Below, piece after piece: positions 62,600-64,000 of a stretch of DNA of 64,000 nt; the stretch's first letter is position 1, and each line of letters starts with the position of its first letter. Location of the stretch: contig NZ_LT575468.1 in assembly GCF_900087055.1 (NCBI RefSeq), positions 1,364,001-1,428,000 on the forward strand. Direction: 5' to 3'. A program made the translations under genes and the position numbers. This DNA is from Plesiomonas shigelloides. GTDB taxonomy: Bacteria; Pseudomonadota; Gammaproteobacteria; Enterobacterales; CAMTGL01. Below the pieces are notes generated by a model. That model saw nothing but the letters and a program-made list of their open reading frames with translations. It did no database searches and had not been told where the DNA came from.

Positions 62600-64000
62600 A
62601 TGAGTATCATCAGAAAACAACCGCTGGAAATGCTCTACTACTGGGAATCGCATCGTCCAGATGAAACCTATCTGCGCCAGCCGGTTAATCGTCATTTTAA
62701 TTGCTACTCGTGGAAAGAAGTGGCACGTCAAGCGCGGGTGATTGCCAGCGCACTGCGTGGCTTGGGGCTTGCACCGGGCGATCGGGTAGCTTTGCTCTCG
62801 AAAAACTGTGCCGAATGGTTTATTGCCGATTTCGCCATGATGATGGGCGGGTTTGTCAGTGTTCCTATCTATCCAACGGCGAACAGCGAAACCATTCGCT
62901 ATGTGCTGGAGCACTCCGAGAGTAAAGCCATTTTTATCGGCAAATTAGATCATCCAGAAAATGTCGAAGCGGTATTGCCGCCGGACATTTTACGTATCGC
63001 TTTCCCGTATCCGACCGCGCCTTGCCAGTATCAGTGGCAAGCGCTACTTAATGATTTCCTGCCACTGGAAGAAAGTCCGATCCCTGAGCCGGAAAGCTTG
63101 ATGTCACTGGTGTATACCTCTGGCAGTACCGGTCGGCCTAAGGCGGTGATGCACAGCCACGAGCGCTTTGGCTGGGCGGCTAAATCGGTGGCGCAAACCG
63201 TGCAATTAGGCCCGAATGATCGCGGTTTTTCTTATCTGCCGCTGTCTCACATCACTGAGCGGGTGTATATCCTCGGTGGCAGCTTATATGGCGGTTGTAC
63301 GATTTCGTTCCCTGAGTCGCTAGATACGTTTGTTGACGACATCAAGGCCACGGCACCAACTATCTTTATCTCTGTACCGCGGCTGTGGTCAGCATTTCGT
63401 TCGCGCATCTTGGAAAAAATGCCGGAAGAGAAGTTGGAGCGTCTGCTGTCTATTCCGCTGGTCAATAACCTGATTAAGTACGTCATCCAACGCAAATTAG
63501 GCTTGCACCGCGCCCGCGTGTTGGGCTGCGGCTCCGCGCCGGTTGCGCCATCGCTTCTGCATTGGTATCACCGTTTGGGGATGAATATCACCGAAGCGTG
63601 GGGGATGACGGAAAACTTAGCCTACGGCACCATCAATTATCCATTCCGCGCCGATAAAATTGGCTCAATTGGCCATGCCTCGAAAGGGGTGGAAGTGATG
63701 TTGTCGGAGGAAGGCGAGATCATGACCCGCAGCCCCGGCACCATGTTGGGCTATTATCTGGATGACATCTCAACCGCTTTGGCGATTAAAGATGAGTGGC
63801 TGTATACCGGCGATCTGGGCGAAATTGATGCGCAAGGCTATGTGCGAATTACCGGTCGCTTGAAAGACATCTTTAAAACCGAAAAAGGCAAATATGTCTC
63901 GCCGGTGGTGTTGGAAGCTAAACTGGCTTCGTTGGAGATTATTGAGCAGTTGTGTGTGATTGGCAGCGGCTTACCGCAGCCGGTGGGCTTGGTGCAACTG
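62600..64000 (+). CDS. AMP-forming long-chain acyl-CoA synthetase, 3' end beyond the window
   Basis: The first 467 codons of an ANL-superfamily adenylating enzyme, open to the right edge. YTSGSTGRPKAVMHSH is the P-loop (A3), SYLPLSHITERVYI follows, EAWGMTE is A5, and WLYTGDLGEID is A7. ITGRLKDIFKTEKGKYVSP is A8. This pattern, with the 'KTEKGKYVSP' ending, is that of long-chain fatty acyl-CoA synthetases of the FAA1/FadD15-like type rather than classical enterobacterial FadD. GGGG 5 bases before the ATG supports the start. The C-terminal lysine motif (A10) would lie beyond the window. Confidence 0.88.
   Translation, partial: MSIIRKQPLEMLYYWESHRPDETYLRQPVNRHFNCYSWKEVARQARVIASALRGLGLAPGDRVALLSKNCAEWFIADFAMMMGGFVSVPIYPTANSETIRYVLEHSESKAIFIGKLDHPENVEAVLPPDILRIAFPYPTAPCQYQWQALLNDFLPLEESPIPEPESLMSLVYTSGSTGRPKAVMHSHERFGWAAKSVAQTVQLGPNDRGFSYLPLSHITERVYILGGSLYGGCTISFPESLDTFVDDIKATAPTIFISVPRLWSAFRSRILEKMPEEKLERLLSIPLVNNLIKYVIQRKLGLHRARVLGCGSAPVAPSLLHWYHRLGMNITEAWGMTENLAYGTINYPFRADKIGSIGHASKGVEVMLSEEGEIMTRSPGTMLGYYLDDISTALAIKDEWLYTGDLGEIDAQGYVRITGRLKDIFKTEKGKYVSPVVLEAKLASLEIIEQLCVIGSGLPQPVGLVQL

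Noticed and set aside
1-64000. tRNA genes, rRNA genes, CRISPR arrays, insertion sequences or prophage
   Set aside because: I looked in the gaps between genes and saw no tRNA-like cloverleaf with CCA end, no repeat-spacer array, no transposase or integrase frame. A dedicated tRNA and covariance-model scan would be decisive.

Overview
The window looks like a chromosomal segment from a gammaproteobacterium of the order Enterobacterales. MukFEB, CmoM, RlmKL, Rmf, MetR/MetE, CadBA, AsnS, AspC and OmpF-type porins all read as close homologues of the enterobacterial proteins. Long stretches keep the E. coli order: comEC(ycaI)-msbA-lpxK-ycaR-kdsB-ycbJ-elyC, then cmoM-mukF-mukE-mukB-ldtD-mepK-gloC-aspC-porin-asnS. 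Interspersed are genes that E. coli lacks and that recall Vibrionaceae and relatives: an OlsF-like ornithine-lipid synthase, a DUF2982-like protein and a small glutaredoxin-like gene before uup. Together with lysine and histidine decarboxylase systems, this best fits Plesiomonas shigelloides or a close relative. That name is an inference; no rRNA gene is present to confirm it.

Layout. 1-7.3 kb: a gene start leaving the left edge, a tiny zinc-ribbon protein, aroG, an EamA-type exporter, the divergent metR/metE pair with visible MetJ boxes, and ydjM. 7.4-11 kb: the cadBA lysine-decarboxylase acid-stress operon on the minus strand, with no cadC nearby. 11.7-17.8 kb: an uncharacterised membrane/coiled-coil/winged-helix protein, rlmKL, a glutaredoxin-like gene overlapping uup, and rmf. 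17.9-26.5 kb: a DUF2062 protein, comEC, the msbA-lpxK-ycaR-kdsB lipid A/Kdo cluster, ycbJ and elyC. 26.5-29.5 kb: an AT-rich leader and a two-gene histidine decarboxylase module, inserted between elyC and cmoM. 29.7-43.4 kb: cmoM-mukFEB, ldtD, mepK, an olsF-like gene, a lytic transglycosylase and gloC. 43.4-52.2 kb: a DUF2982-like protein, aspC, two OmpF-type porins flanking an SdaC-like transporter, and asnS. 52.5-64 kb: a group II PLP decarboxylase, a cadR/zntA-type metal efflux pair, an HlyD/ABC-2 export operon, queD and queE, and an acyl-CoA synthetase running off the right edge.

The most striking locus is the histidine decarboxylase module. The enzyme is of the pyruvoyl (self-cleaving) type best known from Gram-positive histamine producers, not the PLP type usual in Gram-negative enterics. 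It is followed by an APC-family antiporter, predicted to exchange histidine for histamine. No hdcB-like maturation gene follows, and a large two-tier inverted repeat lies between the two genes. With cadBA and the group II decarboxylase, the window holds three unrelated types of amino-acid decarboxylase. Two of them are paired with an antiporter in the arrangement typical of proton-consuming acid resistance.

I saw no tRNA, rRNA, CRISPR array, insertion sequence or prophage. The accessory genes sit as short insertions between conserved core genes, without visible mobility genes or att-like repeats.
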